In this document: positions 1 to 8,973 of the stretch, piece after piece | Layout: the number at the start of each line of letters is the position of its first letter | How positions within the stretch are numbered: position 1 is the stretch's first letter | Source: Streptomyces sp. C10-9-1 | Lineage (GTDB): Bacteria; Actinomycetota; Actinomycetes; Streptomycetales; Streptomycetaceae | Length of the DNA: 64,000 bases | Reading direction: 5' to 3' | Assembly (NCBI RefSeq): GCF_024497955.1 | Contig: NZ_JANHKP010000009.1 | Location: 62,001-126,000 of the forward strand | The notes under the pieces: model-generated | Database searches by the model: none | Seen by the model: only the letters and a program-made list of their open reading frames with translations | What the model was told of the DNA's origin: nothing | Made by a program: the position numbers and the translations under genes

Positions 1-336
1 GGCGACCATGTGCACCTGACGGCCGACGAGGTCCACGCGCGCGCCGTCGAGCGCCTGCCCGAGATCTCTCGGGCCACGGTGTACAACACCCTGGGCGAAC
101 TGGTGAGCCTCGGCGAGGTGCTGGAGGTGGCCACGGACCGGCGCGCCAAGCGCTACGACCCCAACGCCCACCGCCCCCACCAGCACCTGGTGTGCGCGCG
201 CTGCGGCGCCATCCGCGACGTCCACCCCTCGGGGAACCCCCTGGCGGACCTCCCCGAGACGGAGCGCTTCGGCTTCACGGTCTCCGATGTCGAGGTGACC
301 TACCGGGGCGTGTGCCCGCGGTGCGCCGCCGCCTAG
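1..336 (+). CDS. Fur/PerR-family transcriptional regulator (5' end missing)
   Basis: The reading frame is open from the first base, so the gene starts before the window; 111 codons remain. What is left is the recognition part of the winged helix (SRATVYNTL) followed by the dimerisation and metal-binding domain. The structural zinc site is visible as CARC near residue 65 and CPRC at the C-terminus, and a His-rich regulatory segment (HRPHQHLVC) precedes the first pair. The TVYNTL form of the recognition helix resembles PerR/CatR-type peroxide sensors more than Fur or Zur, where TVYRTL is usual. From memory of Streptomyces gene order it could be the CatR-like member. It would act as a cytoplasmic metal-dependent repressor of oxidative-stress or metal genes; the target is not visible here. 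A strong hairpin follows the stop. Confidence 0.88.
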   Translation, partial: GDHVHLTADEVHARAVERLPEISRATVYNTLGELVSLGEVLEVATDRRAKRYDPNAHRPHQHLVCARCGAIRDVHPSGNPLADLPETERFGFTVSDVEVTYRGVCPRCAAA

Positions 337-365
337 CGGCCCGCGCCCCGCTGCGACGCTCCCGC

Positions 366-394
366 GAAGACCCCGGCCCACCGCCGGGGTCTTC
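366..394 (+). terminator. Probable intrinsic terminator of the Fur-family gene
   Basis: A 12-bp perfect inverted repeat with a 5-nt loop lies 30 bases after the stop of the upstream gene. There is no T-tract, as is common for GC-rich actinobacterial terminators. Confidence 0.6.
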
Positions 395-462
395 CGCCGT
401 CCCGGGCCCGCGAACCCCGGGGAGGGCCACCGGGGACGGCCGCCCCCAGGACGGCGGACATG

Positions 463-500
463 CCGAAGGCCCGGATCCTGATCAGGATCCGGGCCTTCGG
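463..500 (-). terminator. 38-bp perfect palindrome, tRNA terminator
   Basis: This is a perfect 19+19 palindrome immediately downstream (minus strand) of the initiator tRNA at 507-580. It can fold as a terminator on either strand, so it may also insulate the Fur-family gene. A near-copy follows the second initiator tRNA. Confidence 0.65.
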
Positions 501-506
501 ATTCAG

Positions 507-580
507 TAGCGGGGACAGGATTTGAACCTGCGACCTCTGGGTTATGAGCCCAGCGAGCTACCGAGCTGCTCCACCCCGCG
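507..580 (-). tRNA. Initiator tRNA-fMet (CAT), copy 1
   Basis: A 74-nt cloverleaf reads on the minus strand with anticodon CAT in the loop CTCATAA. Initiator hallmarks are present: three consecutive G:C pairs at the bottom of the anticodon stem (GGG/CCC) and a mismatched first acceptor pair (C1 against T72), as in other actinobacterial initiator tRNAs. The 3' CCA is not encoded. A second identical copy lies at 3003-3076. Confidence 0.93.
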
Positions 581-704
581 TCGGTGAACACCACCCTACG
601 GGACGCCGACGACCAGTGCAAATCCCTTCCGGGCACCGTGGCACAGGCCACTTCGGCGAGGTCCCGGCCGGGCGGGCGGCGCCGTCGGGCGCCGCCCGCC
701 CGGC

Positions 705-2771
705 TCAGGCCGTGAGCTCCTGCAGCAGGGCGTCGCGCAGCCGTGCGGCCCGCTCGGCCACCTCGGCGGGCCCCAGATCCACGGCCCTGGCGCACCAGCG
801 CTGCCCCTCGGCCAGCTCGCCCCGGCGCGCGGCCAGCAGGGCCAGACGCAGTGCCGCACGGCCGTGCCCCGCACGGGCGGCCCGGGTCCACCACAGGGAC
901 GCCTCCCGCTCGCTGCCCTCACGGGCGAGCAGCAGCCCGAGGTTGAAGGCGCCGCTGCGGCTCCCCGCCTCGGCCGCCTCCCGGTACCAGCGGGCCGCCT
1001 CGGCCCCGTCGCCCCGGGCGGCGGCGAGCATGCCCACCCGCACCTGGGCCCGGCGGTGGCCCTGGCGGGCCGCGCGCTCGTACCACTCCTCGCACTCGCT
1101 CTTGGCCGCCACGGGCTCACCGAGCGCGGGGGCACCGGGCGGGGGGCGGCGGGCGTCGAGCAGCGCGGCCAGCCGGAACGCGGCCTCCGCGCTCCCGCCG
1201 CCCGCCGCACACCGCAGGTGCCGCTCGGCCTCGTGCTCGTCGCCGTCTTTCAGCCGGGCGATGCCGACCTGGAGCGCGGCCTCGGTGTGGCCCGCCGCCG
1301 CGGCCCGCTCGTACCAGTCGAGCGCGGTGCGGTCGTCGTCGCGGCCCGCGTGGAGGATGCCCAGGTTGAACGCGGCGTCCACGCTGCCCGCCTCGGCGGC
1401 CTTGGAGAACCAGGGCTCGGCGCCCACGTGGTCGCCCGCCTGGAGGAGCAGCACCGCCAGCGCGTTGGCGGCCTCGCGGTGGCCCGCGTAGGCGGCGCGC
1501 CGGTACCACTGCTCGGCCTGGGCCGTCCGGTCCTGGGACGCGCACAGCAGGCCCAGGTTGTAGGCGCCGTTGACGTCCCCCGCGTCCATGGCCGCGCGGT
1601 ACCAGCGCTCCGCGGTCTGCGCCTCGCCGCGGGCGGCATGCAGCGCGCCGAGGGCGTTGGCGGCGTTGCCGTCCCCGTCCTGCGCGGCGCGGAGCCACCA
1701 CACGGCGGCGCTCTCCTCGTCGCCCGCGTCGCGCAGGAGGAAGCCGAGGGCGCAGGCGGCCCGCGGCTCCCCGTCCTTGGCCGCCGTCAGGTACCAGCGG
1801 CCCGCCTCCTTCAGGCGGCCGCGGCGCTCCAGGATCACGCCGAGGTGGAGCGCCGCCCTCCGGTGGCCCCGGGCGGCGGCCTGGCGGTACCACTGGGCCG
1901 CCTCGTCGAGGAGCGCCGCGGCGACCCGCGCGGCTGCGGGCTCCGGCGCGGACACGGACGGGGCGGCGCGCTCGGCCGGATCCGGCGAGCCGTCGCGGGC
2001 CGCTCCGCGGCCGACGGTGCCGCCCGGGTCCTTGCGGCCCGTGCGGGTGTCCGGCGCCGTGCCGCGGGAGTCCGCCACGGGCCGGCCGGCGAGCGCGTGG
2101 CGGCCGGTGTCGGCGAGGGCGGCGGTCCCCGCCGTCCGGGCCCCCCCTTCCGCCGCGCGCGCCTCCAGGGCGCGGGCCAGCCGGTAGGCCGCCTCCCGGT
2201 GGCCCTGCTCGGCGGCCGTCCGCAGCCAGCGCTCGACGCCCTCCTCACCGCGGTGCTCGAGCAGGTCGGAGAGGGCGTAGGCGCCGAGGGCGTGGCCCTG
2301 CTCGGCGGACTGGCGCAGCCAGTACTCCGCGGCCGGCTCGTCGCCGCGCTCGCGGAAGTGCCGCCCGAGCGCGTGCGCCGCGGCGGCCGAACCGGCGACG
2401 GCCGCGATGCGCCACCAGCCGGCCGCCTCCTCCGGATAGCCGCGCTGGTGCAGCAGGACACCCAGGTTGTTGGCGGCGGCACGGTCACCGTCGGCGGTCG
2501 CGGCACGGAGATAGGGCTCGGCCCCGTCCAGGTCCCCCCTGCGGAGCAGCAGCGCACCGAGCACGCTCATGGAGGAGGTGTCACCGCGCTCGGCGGCACC
2601 CCGGTGGCGGGCCTCGGCGCCGGCGGTCTCCTCGGCGTCGTGCTCACCGCCCAGCCCCTCGACCCGGTCGGCGAAGTCGGCGGAGGCCGTCGCGTCCGCC
2701 ACGTTTCCGGCATGCGGCTGCTCGAACCGCCCTGTCTCCAACAGCGTTGCCCTGTCCCCCATGTTTCCCAT
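705..2771 (-). CDS. SEL1/TPR-like repeat protein
   Basis: This 688-residue cytoplasmic protein is built of many ~36-residue SEL1-like helical repeats with the pattern AA..LG.L....G....A..W...AA..G. They run from about residue 60 to the C-terminus, interrupted near residues 225-285 by an Ala/Gly/Arg-rich stretch with no repeat signature. SEL1 repeats form solenoids that act as protein-interaction scaffolds; no catalytic motif was seen. The ATG at 2771 is preferred; a GTG two codons earlier (2777) is equally possible. The gene stands alone between two initiator tRNA genes on the same strand, so it is probably monocistronic. Its partner cannot be told from sequence. Confidence 0.85.
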   Translation of the reverse strand: MGNMGDRATLLETGRFEQPHAGNVADATASADFADRVEGLGGEHDAEETAGAEARHRGAAERGDTSSMSVLGALLLRRGDLDGAEPYLRAATADGDRAAANNLGVLLHQRGYPEEAAGWWRIAAVAGSAAAAHALGRHFRERGDEPAAEYWLRQSAEQGHALGAYALSDLLEHRGEEGVERWLRTAAEQGHREAAYRLARALEARAAEGGARTAGTAALADTGRHALAGRPVADSRGTAPDTRTGRKDPGGTVGRGAARDGSPDPAERAAPSVSAPEPAAARVAAALLDEAAQWYRQAAARGHRRAALHLGVILERRGRLKEAGRWYLTAAKDGEPRAACALGFLLRDAGDEESAAVWWLRAAQDGDGNAANALGALHAARGEAQTAERWYRAAMDAGDVNGAYNLGLLCASQDRTAQAEQWYRRAAYAGHREAANALAVLLLQAGDHVGAEPWFSKAAEAGSVDAAFNLGILHAGRDDDRTALDWYERAAAAGHTEAALQVGIARLKDGDEHEAERHLRCAAGGGSAEAAFRLAALLDARRPPPGAPALGEPVAAKSECEEWYERAARQGHRRAQVRVGMLAAARGDGAEAARWYREAAEAGSRSGAFNLGLLLAREGSEREASLWWTRAARAGHGRAALRLALLAARRGELAEGQRWCARAVDLGPAEVAERAARLRDALLQELTA

Positions 2772-2960
2772 CGTCACACCACCCGCAACCCGCGCACACC
2801 TGGTATACCGCAGCCTGAGAGGTCACTTCGGCGTTTTGTCGACATGCCCACAGAGAGACAAGTCAAACACGTCGAGGCCCAACTGACGCCGCGCGGCACG
2901 CACTTCGCCCGGGTTGCCTCCGAAGAGACCGCCGTGGACGGGGGCACGGACACACACGCC

Positions 2961-2996
2961 GAGAGGGCCCGGATCCTGATGGATCCGGGCCCTCTC
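2961..2996 (-). terminator. Terminator of second initiator tRNA
   Basis: A 16-bp perfect inverted repeat with a 4-nt loop lies 6 bases beyond the tRNA 3' end. Its core matches the terminator of the first copy at 463-500. Confidence 0.65.
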
Positions 2997-3002
2997 CTTC
3001 AG

Positions 3003-3076
3003 TAGCGGGGACAGGATTTGAACCTGCGACCTCTGGGTTATGAGCCCAGCGAGCTACCGAGCTGCTCCACCCCGCG
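3003..3076 (-). tRNA. Initiator tRNA-fMet (CAT), copy 2
   Basis: This is the same 74-nt cloverleaf as 507-580, with a CAT anticodon, three G:C pairs in the anticodon stem, the C1.T72 mismatch and no encoded CCA. The two copies are direct repeats about 2.5 kb apart. Confidence 0.93.
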
Positions 3077-3125
3077 TCGTTGTGATCTCACCGTACCACG
3101 ACGCGGGGTGGGGCTTCGACCGAGG

Positions 3126-6014
3126 TCAGCCGCCGTCTGCCGGGGACTCCTCCAGGCGTCCTTCGGCGTCCGCCGCCCGCTGGAGGGCGTTCTGGAGGTC
3201 CTGCTGGGCCTTGCCGTAGGCCGTCCAGTCGCCGTTCTTGATCGCCTCCTGGCCGTCGGCGTACGCCTTCTGCGCGTCGGCGATGGCGTCCTTCAGGGCC
3301 GCGTCGCCGGTGGCCGGGGGCTCCTCCGTGTCGGCGGGCGGCTCACCGGTGTCGGGCGGAGTGGTGGTCCCGTCGCCGGCGCTCTCCTCTCCGAACACCT
3401 GCGACAGCGCCCCGCTCAGGTCGTTGGCGAACCCGATCTTCTGGCCGTAGACCACCGCCACCTTGCTGAGCAGGGGGTACTCCGAGCCACGGCCCTGGGC
3501 GTAGATCGGCTCGACGTACAGGAAGCCGCTGTCGAGCGGCACCGTCAGCAGGTTGCCGTACTTGATGGTCGAGTCGGCGCCCTTGAGGTCGCGCACGAAG
3601 TTGGCGATGGGGTCGTGGCGGTTGAGCCGGCTCTGGATCTGCTCGGGGCCGTCGACCTTGTCGTCGGTGACCCGCATCAGCCTGATGGTGCCGTAGTCCT
3701 TGCTCGTGGCGTCCGCGTCGACCGCCATGAACGCCCTGAGGTTGGGGCGCCCGCTCGGGGTGAACGTCGTGGTCAGCGAGAACTGCTGCTCCGTCTGGCC
3801 CGGCAGCTTCATCGACAGGTAGTACGGCGGGACCGCGTTGCTGTCGGACTTGGTCGGGTCGTTGGGGACCTGCCAGGCGTCGCTCGCGTTGTAGAAGGGC
3901 GCGGGCTCGGTCACGTGGTACAGGCTCAGCAGCTCGCGCTGGACCTTGAAGATGTCCTGCGGGTACCGCATGTGGGACTTCAGCTCGTCCGGGATGTCGC
4001 CCTTGGCCTTGACCGTGCCCGGGAACGCCTTCATCCAGGTCTTCAGGACCGGGTCGTTCTCGTCCCACTCGTAGAGGGTGACGGTGCCGTCGTAGGCGTC
4101 GACGGTCGCCTTCACCGAGTTCCGGATGTAGTTGACCTGGTTCTGCTGGGCGACGACCGCCCGCTGCCGGTCGGTCAGCGAGTCCGCCGTGGTGTCACCG
4201 AGGGTGGTGCGGGAGGCGTACGGGTAGCCGTTGGTCGTGGTGTACGCGTCCACGACCCACTGGATCCGCTTGCCCACGACCGCGGGGTAGGCGTCGCCGT
4301 CGATCGTCAGCCAGGGGGCGACGGCCTCGACGCGCTCCTTGGGCGTGCGGTTGTAGAGGATCTTCGAGCCCTCGCCGATGGCGCCCGAGTACATGATCTG
4401 CGGCTCGCTGAAGGCGACCGCGTACGCGGCGCGGTTCAGCGGGCCGGAGAGGTCGATGCCGCCCTCGCCCTCGTAGCTCGTGGTGACCTGGCCGCCGCCG
4501 TCGCGTTCGTAGTCGAGCTCCTTCTGCGGTCCGCCCACGATCGAGTACTGGGTGGTCTTCTCGCCGTAGTAGATCCGCTGCTCGTACTCGCCGAGGCTGC
4601 CCTCGGAGGGGATGCCGGACTCGGTGAACTCGGGCGCGCCCGTGATCCCCTTGGCCGTGCTGGTCCCCTTCGCCGCCACGGCGCCGTAGCCGTGGGTGTA
4701 GGTGAAGTGGTCGTTGATCCAGTTGCGCTTGTCCACGCCCTGGAGGTTGAGCTCGCGCAGACCGATGACCGTGTCCTGGCCGTCGTAGCGGTCCACGTCC
4801 AGCGTGGCGGGGAACTGGTAGTACTTCCGCTCCTGCTCCAGCTGCTGGAAGGTGGGCGAGACGATGTTGGGGTCGTTGATCCGGTAGCTGGCCGCCGCGT
4901 CCGCCTGGGCCCGCTGCTTCCTCGCGTCCGTGATCTCGCCGCGGCCCGTGTAGTCGGTGGGCTTGACCTGGTCGATGCCGTACGCCTTGCGGGTGGCCTC
5001 GATGTTCTTGCGGATGTACTCGGCTTCCTTGGCCTGCTCGTTGGGCTGGACCTGGAACTTCTGGACGATCGCCGGGTACAGGCCGCCGATCAGGATCGCC
5101 GACAGGACCATCAGTCCGAAGCCGATCACCGGCAGCTGCCACGTGCGGCGCCAGAGCGTCGCGAAGAAGAGCACGGCGCAGATGATCGCGATGCAGAAGA
5201 GGATCGTCTTGGCCGGCAGGTAGGCGTTGGCGTCGACGAAGCGCAGGCCCGTCCAGTTGCTGGTGGCCTTGAAGTCGCTGGACTTCACCGCGAGCCCGTA
5301 GCGGTCCAGCCAGTAGGCGACCGCCTTGAGCGACACGAACAGCCCGAGCAGCACCGACAGGTGCCCGGTGGCCGCCCCCGTGGCGCGCGCGCCCGGGCTG
5401 GTGACGCGCAGGCCGCCGTAGAGGTAGTGGGTGACCGCGGCGGCGATCAGCGACAGGATGACCGCGGCGAACCCGAAGCCGAGGAGGAAGCGGTACCAGG
5501 GCAGGTCGAAGGCGTAGAAGGCCACGTCCATCGAGAACTGCGGGTCCTTCTCACCGAAGGGGACCCCGTTGACCCACATCAGCCAGGTCCGCCACTGGCC
5601 CGTGGCCGAGGCGCCCGCGATCAGCCCGACCAGCGCGGTGACGCCGAGGAGCACCCACTTCCTGTAGGGGGCGATCCCCATGCGGTAGCGGTCGAGGCTC
5701 TGCTGTTCCAGCGACATGGCACTGAGCGGCGGGCGCAGCCGGTACGCGAGCCAGATGTTCAGCCCGACGGCCACCGCCATGAGCAGGCCGAAGACGGCGA
5801 AGAGGCCGACCTTGGTCCACAGGGTGGTGGTGAAGACGGAGGAGTACTCGACGGAGCGGTACCACAGCCAGTCGGTCCAGAACCCGGAGAACATGACGAA
5901 CACCATGGCCAGCACGGCCAGGACGCCCAGTGTGATGAGCAGGGTGCGGACGCGCCGGGAGGGGCGGCCCACTCTGATCCGTGGCCCGGTCGGGCCTCCG
6001 CCGCGGTCCGGCAT
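3126..6014 (-). CDS. UPF0182 family integral membrane protein
   Basis: A 962-residue protein. The first ~330 residues hold about seven hydrophobic segments, beginning with one at residues 20-45 after an Arg-rich cytosolic tail. A large hydrophilic, presumably extracytoplasmic, region of about 540 residues follows, ending in a Pro/Glu/Thr-rich linker and a helical tail rich in A/Q/D. This architecture and the segment [13 protein letters not shown] are typical of the UPF0182 (DUF of COG1615) family, conserved in actinobacteria and cyanobacteria with no established function. The start [10 protein letters not shown] at 6014 matches the usual family start from memory; an in-frame GTG at 6035 is possible. 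The gene is divergent from the PPA1309 gene at 6151 and shares its control region. Confidence 0.9.
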   Translation of the reverse strand: MPDRGGGPTGPRIRVGRPSRRVRTLLITLGVLAVLAMVFVMFSGFWTDWLWYRSVEYSSVFTTTLWTKVGLFAVFGLLMAVAVGLNIWLAYRLRPPLSAMSLEQQSLDRYRMGIAPYRKWVLLGVTALVGLIAGASATGQWRTWLMWVNGVPFGEKDPQFSMDVAFYAFDLPWYRFLLGFGFAAVILSLIAAAVTHYLYGGLRVTSPGARATGAATGHLSVLLGLFVSLKAVAYWLDRYGLAVKSSDFKATSNWTGLRFVDANAYLPAKTILFCIAIICAVLFFATLWRRTWQLPVIGFGLMVLSAILIGGLYPAIVQKFQVQPNEQAKEAEYIRKNIEATRKAYGIDQVKPTDYTGRGEITDARKQRAQADAAASYRINDPNIVSPTFQQLEQERKYYQFPATLDVDRYDGQDTVIGLRELNLQGVDKRNWINDHFTYTHGYGAVAAKGTSTAKGITGAPEFTESGIPSEGSLGEYEQRIYYGEKTTQYSIVGGPQKELDYERDGGGQVTTSYEGEGGIDLSGPLNRAAYAVAFSEPQIMYSGAIGEGSKILYNRTPKERVEAVAPWLTIDGDAYPAVVGKRIQWVVDAYTTTNGYPYASRTTLGDTTADSLTDRQRAVVAQQNQVNYIRNSVKATVDAYDGTVTLYEWDENDPVLKTWMKAFPGTVKAKGDIPDELKSHMRYPQDIFKVQRELLSLYHVTEPAPFYNASDAWQVPNDPTKSDSNAVPPYYLSMKLPGQTEQQFSLTTTFTPSGRPNLRAFMAVDADATSKDYGTIRLMRVTDDKVDGPEQIQSRLNRHDPIANFVRDLKGADSTIKYGNLLTVPLDSGFLYVEPIYAQGRGSEYPLLSKVAVVYGQKIGFANDLSGALSQVFGEESAGDGTTTPPDTGEPPADTEEPPATGDAALKDAIADAQKAYADGQEAIKNGDWTAYGKAQQDLQNALQRAADAEGRLEESPADGG

Positions 6015-6150
6015 CTGGAAAGCCAACGTGCGCACCTCGATGTTCGCGGTCGTCTGAAACGGCCCCGGGAACCTGGAGCCTCACTCATGCAACTTACCGA
6101 GGCTTTACCTAGTTCCCGCACGGGGCCGGGAAGGAGGCAGGATATTGGCC

Positions 6151-6708
6151 ATGTCCAACGTTTCCTCCTCCGGCCCCCCCATGGCCGCGAGTCCGCTCAC
6201 CCGTGCCGTCCTGGAGATCGACGAGTACGCGGCGGGTCTCGGCTGGGACCAGCCGGCCCGTCTCTTCGCCCTCGTCGACACCGCCCGCCTGCGTTCGCAG
6301 GAGCCCGACCTCGCCGCGCAGCTCGGCCTGGACGAGGGCGACACGGCCGCCCCTCTGACCCCGATCGAGCAGGACGAGATCCCCGCCGGTGCCGCCCTGG
6401 ACGAGTTCCTGGGCACCATCGCCTGGCCCGACGCCGTGGCCGGCTGCGCCCTCACGGTGGAGCGGCTGATGCTTCCGCAGAGCGCCGAGGCCTCGGTCCC
6501 GGACGGCCTCGACGGCTCCGCGCTCACCGACTGGGTGGCCTCCCACCCCGACCGCCAGGAGGTGCGGATGACCGTGGCCGTCCTGCGCGACGGCACCCGG
6601 GAGTCCGCACTGCGGCTCCGCGAGAAGGACTCGCCGAACGAGGTGCTGACCGGGGCCGGACTGGTGCCGGGCCTGGCCGAGGCCCTCGCGGCGACCTTCG
6701 AGGACTGA
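6151..6708 (+). CDS. PPA1309 family protein
   Basis: A 185-residue acidic soluble protein matching the actinobacterial PPA1309 family, which has no assigned biochemical role. It starts with a Ser/Pro-rich tail; the body holds the family segments AAGLGWDQPARLFALVDT and GTIAWPDAVAGCAL. The ATG at 6151 sits 8 bases after CAGGA; a TTG two codons upstream is spaced 7 bases from AAGGAGG and could also be used. It is divergent from UPF0182 and convergent with the PDZ protease, an arrangement that recurs in actinobacteria and suggests, but does not prove, a shared membrane-related role. Confidence 0.82.
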   Translation: MSNVSSSGPPMAASPLTRAVLEIDEYAAGLGWDQPARLFALVDTARLRSQEPDLAAQLGLDEGDTAAPLTPIEQDEIPAGAALDEFLGTIAWPDAVAGCALTVERLMLPQSAEASVPDGLDGSALTDWVASHPDRQEVRMTVAVLRDGTRESALRLREKDSPNEVLTGAGLVPGLAEALAATFED

Positions 6709-6807
6709 CCCCCGCCCGCGCCGAACCGTACGCCGCCGGGGTGCCGCGGGCCGTCGGCCCGTCGGTGCCCCGGCCCCGCGCGGCGCCCGGGTCGGGCCCG
6801 GCCTGCC

Positions 6808-7896
6808 TCAGCCCACGGTGCAGGCGGGCAGCCCGGCGGTGTCGCCCTCGCGGATCCGCTCCAGGGCGCCGGTGGCGTCCTCGATGGTGTCGACCTTGAC
6901 CAGGGTGAGTCCCTCGGGGGTGTCCGAGGCGGCGGTCGCGCAGTTGGCGCTCGGGGTCAGGAAGTACTCGGCCCCCGCGTTCCGTGCGCCGACCAGCTTC
7001 ATCTCGATCCCGCCGATCGGGCCGACCTCGCCGGCCTCGTCGATGGTGCCGGTGCCCGCCACGAACTCCCCGCCCGTCAGGTCCCCGGGAGTGAGCTTGT
7101 CGACGATCCCCAGCGCGAACATCAGTCCCGCGCTCGGCCCGCCGACGTCGGCCAGGTGGATGTCGATGGTGAACGGGAAGGTGTGGTCGGTGCCCGCCTG
7201 GATGCCCACGACGGCCCGGCCGTCGTCCTCGGCCGCCTCGGTGGTCACGGTGACCTGCTCGGTCTTCCGCGGCTCGCGCCCGGCCTTCTCGGCGGCCTCC
7301 GCCTCGTCGGCCGGGACGATGGTGAAGACCACCTTCTCGCCGGGCTCGCGCTCCACCACGAGGTCCGCCACGTCGCCCGGCTCCTCGACCTCGGTGCCGT
7401 CCACGGCCCGGATCACGTCGCCCGCGTGCAGCACGTCCTCGGCAGGGGCCCCCTTGACCACGGCGGCGACGACGACCCGCGAGGCCACCGGGATGTCGAG
7501 TTCGCTCAGCGCCGCGACCTTGGCGCTCTCCTGCGACTGGCTGAACTCCTCGGCGTTCTCCTGGGTGGACTGCTCCTCGGTCTTGCCGTCCGGGTAGAGG
7601 GTCTCGTGCGGGACGACGACGTTGTCGTGGGTGAGCCAGCCGTACACGGCCTCGAAGAGGTTCATCCGGTAGTCGGCCCCGGTCACCCGCACCGTGGTCA
7701 TGTTCAGGTGGCCGGTCGTCGGATAGGTGGTGCGGCCCGAGATCTGCAGCACCGGTTCGCCGTCCGCGGACCCGAGGGTGTTGACCGTCGGCCCGGGCGA
7801 CATCTCCGCGTAGGGAACCCGGAAGAACACGCCCGCGCAGAGCAGCACGATGAAGACGAGGGTGGAGGCGAGCATCGTCGCGGTGCGGCGTGGCAT
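6808..7896 (-). CDS. YlbL-type membrane-anchored PDZ/Lon-like serine protease
   Basis: A 362-residue protein with one N-terminal membrane anchor (residues 7-26), a beta-rich extracytoplasmic region, a PDZ-like domain around residues 135-190 and a C-terminal Lon-type proteolytic domain. The Lon catalytic dyad is visible: the serine in GGPSAGLMFALG and the lysine in GGIEMKLVGARNAG. The family (YlbL) cleaves proteins on the outer face of the membrane. The gene is convergent with the PPA1309 gene. A separate 58-aa membrane protein gene lies 84 bases upstream on the same strand and may be co-transcribed. Confidence 0.9.
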   Translation of the reverse strand: MPRRTATMLASTLVFIVLLCAGVFFRVPYAEMSPGPTVNTLGSADGEPVLQISGRTTYPTTGHLNMTTVRVTGADYRMNLFEAVYGWLTHDNVVVPHETLYPDGKTEEQSTQENAEEFSQSQESAKVAALSELDIPVASRVVVAAVVKGAPAEDVLHAGDVIRAVDGTEVEEPGDVADLVVEREPGEKVVFTIVPADEAEAAEKAGREPRKTEQVTVTTEAAEDDGRAVVGIQAGTDHTFPFTIDIHLADVGGPSAGLMFALGIVDKLTPGDLTGGEFVAGTGTIDEAGEVGPIGGIEMKLVGARNAGAEYFLTPSANCATAASDTPEGLTLVKVDTIEDATGALERIREGDTAGLPACTVG

Positions 7897-7980
7897 GGAA
7901 CGACAGTACGGGACAGAGCTGTGCGAGGGCGGCCGGGGCCGCTGCCCGGGAGCCGTGCAAACAGCCCGCGAATGCCGCGG

Positions 7981-8157
7981 TCAGTTCCGCACGGCATCCG
8001 AACCGGAGCCCGCCCGCTCCATCGCGTCGCGGAACCGGGCGTAGCCGGCGAGCTCGGCGACGTCCCCGCTGGTACGGTCGCGGGATGCCCAGCCCGCCCA
8101 TATCGCGGCTCCGACAGCGGCGAAAAGCGGAATCAGCAACCAGGCCAGAACTGCCAT
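7981..8157 (-). CDS. Small single-pass membrane protein (58 aa)
   Basis: This short frame starts with ATG and has a good ribosome-binding site (GGGAGG, 5 bases upstream). It encodes a hydrophobic N-terminal helix (residues 2-24) followed by a charged cytosolic-looking tail with GDVAELAGYARFRDAM. Third codon positions are GC-rich. It resembles small uncharacterised Streptomyces membrane proteins. It precedes the YlbL-type protease on the same strand with an 84-base gap, so a regulatory or accessory link is conceivable but unproven. Confidence 0.72.
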   Translation of the reverse strand: MAVLAWLLIPLFAAVGAAIWAGWASRDRTSGDVAELAGYARFRDAMERAGSGSDAVRN

Positions 8158-8378
8158 CGCGACCTCCCTACCCCATGAGCGAACGCAACTGAGTGATCAG
8201 CAGATTAGTGGTCTGCCGGATCAACGCTCGCGGCAGGGGCCGGGTTACGCAAATCGGGGCCCAAGGGCTCCGTCCGGGTTTGACGGCCGCCACGGGCCAC
8301 GAACGGAGCATCGCCCCTCGGGCCGGGACGCCGCGCGCCCCGGCCCGAACCGGACCGGTCTCCCCGGGGGCGTCGGCG

Positions 8379-8837
8379 CTACGCGCCCACCCACTCCTCG
8401 GTCCCGTCGGAGAACTGCTGGTGCTTCCAGATCGGCACCTCGTGCTTGAGGTCGTCGATCAGCATGCGGCAGGCCTCGAACGCCTCCCCCCGGTGCGGGC
8501 ACGACACGGCCGCGACCACCGCGAGGTCACCCACCGCGAGGTCACCCACACGGTGGACGGCGGCCAGCGCCCGTACGGGGTAGCGCGCGGCCACCCGCTC
8601 GGCGATGCGCCGCATCTCGGCCTCGGCGCTCGGGTGGCAGGAGTAGCCGAGGGCGTCGACGTCCGCGCCGCCGTCGTGGTTGCGCACCGTGCCGACGAAG
8701 AGGGCCGTGCCGCCGGCCGCGGTGTCCCCCACCGCCGCGAAGACCTCGTCGACGGAGAGCGGGGCGTCGCGGACGGCCAGCAGCCTGATCGGGTCCTGTG
8801 CGGCCAGTTCACCGGGGTGGTCGTGCGTGGGTGCCAT
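8379..8837 (-). CDS. moaE: Molybdopterin synthase catalytic subunit MoaE
   Basis: A 152-residue MoaE. It converts precursor Z (cPMP) to molybdopterin using two sulfurs carried on thiocarboxylated MoaD. Family landmarks are the GGTALFVGTVRNHDGG strand-loop, the HRVGDLAVGD core, SCPHRGEAFEACR, and the C-terminal KHEVPIWKHQ lysine region that forms the active site. A 15-bp tandem repeat (8521-8550) encodes VGDLA twice; this sits at the normal VGDLAVG position of the family. No moaD or other molybdenum cofactor gene is adjacent; MoeZ at 40254 could feed sulfur into the same chemistry. The start is the ATG of MAPTHD; the SD is weak. Confidence 0.92.
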   Translation of the reverse strand: MAPTHDHPGELAAQDPIRLLAVRDAPLSVDEVFAAVGDTAAGGTALFVGTVRNHDGGADVDALGYSCHPSAEAEMRRIAERVAARYPVRALAAVHRVGDLAVGDLAVVAAVSCPHRGEAFEACRMLIDDLKHEVPIWKHQQFSDGTEEWVGA

Positions 8838-8973
8838 GGCGCCATCGTGCCGCACCGGGCCGCCCCCGAGGAATAGCCGCTCCGACGGTTCCCGCCCGCC
8901 GGGCCTTGGAGCCTCCTACAGCCGGGGGAGGTCCCGCACCGGGCGCCCCCGCACCGGCGGCCGCCCGGGCGGG

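Noticed and set aside
864..3005. Forward open frame opposite the SEL1 gene
   Set aside because: Antisense shadow without an SD or domain, and it runs into a tRNA terminator.
507..3076. tRNA direct repeats as attachment sites of an integrated element
   Set aside because: No integrase, excisionase or phage gene lies between; the repeats are whole tRNA genes with their own terminators.
3018..6899. Long forward open frame opposite UPF0182
   Set aside because: It is antisense to a well-recognised gene, and its translation is Arg/Val/Leu-rich low-complexity typical of shadows in very GC-rich DNA.
8521..8550. 15-bp tandem repeat in moaE as a recent insertion
   Set aside because: The repeated VGDLA residues fall where MoaE proteins normally have a similar sequence, so the protein is not disrupted.
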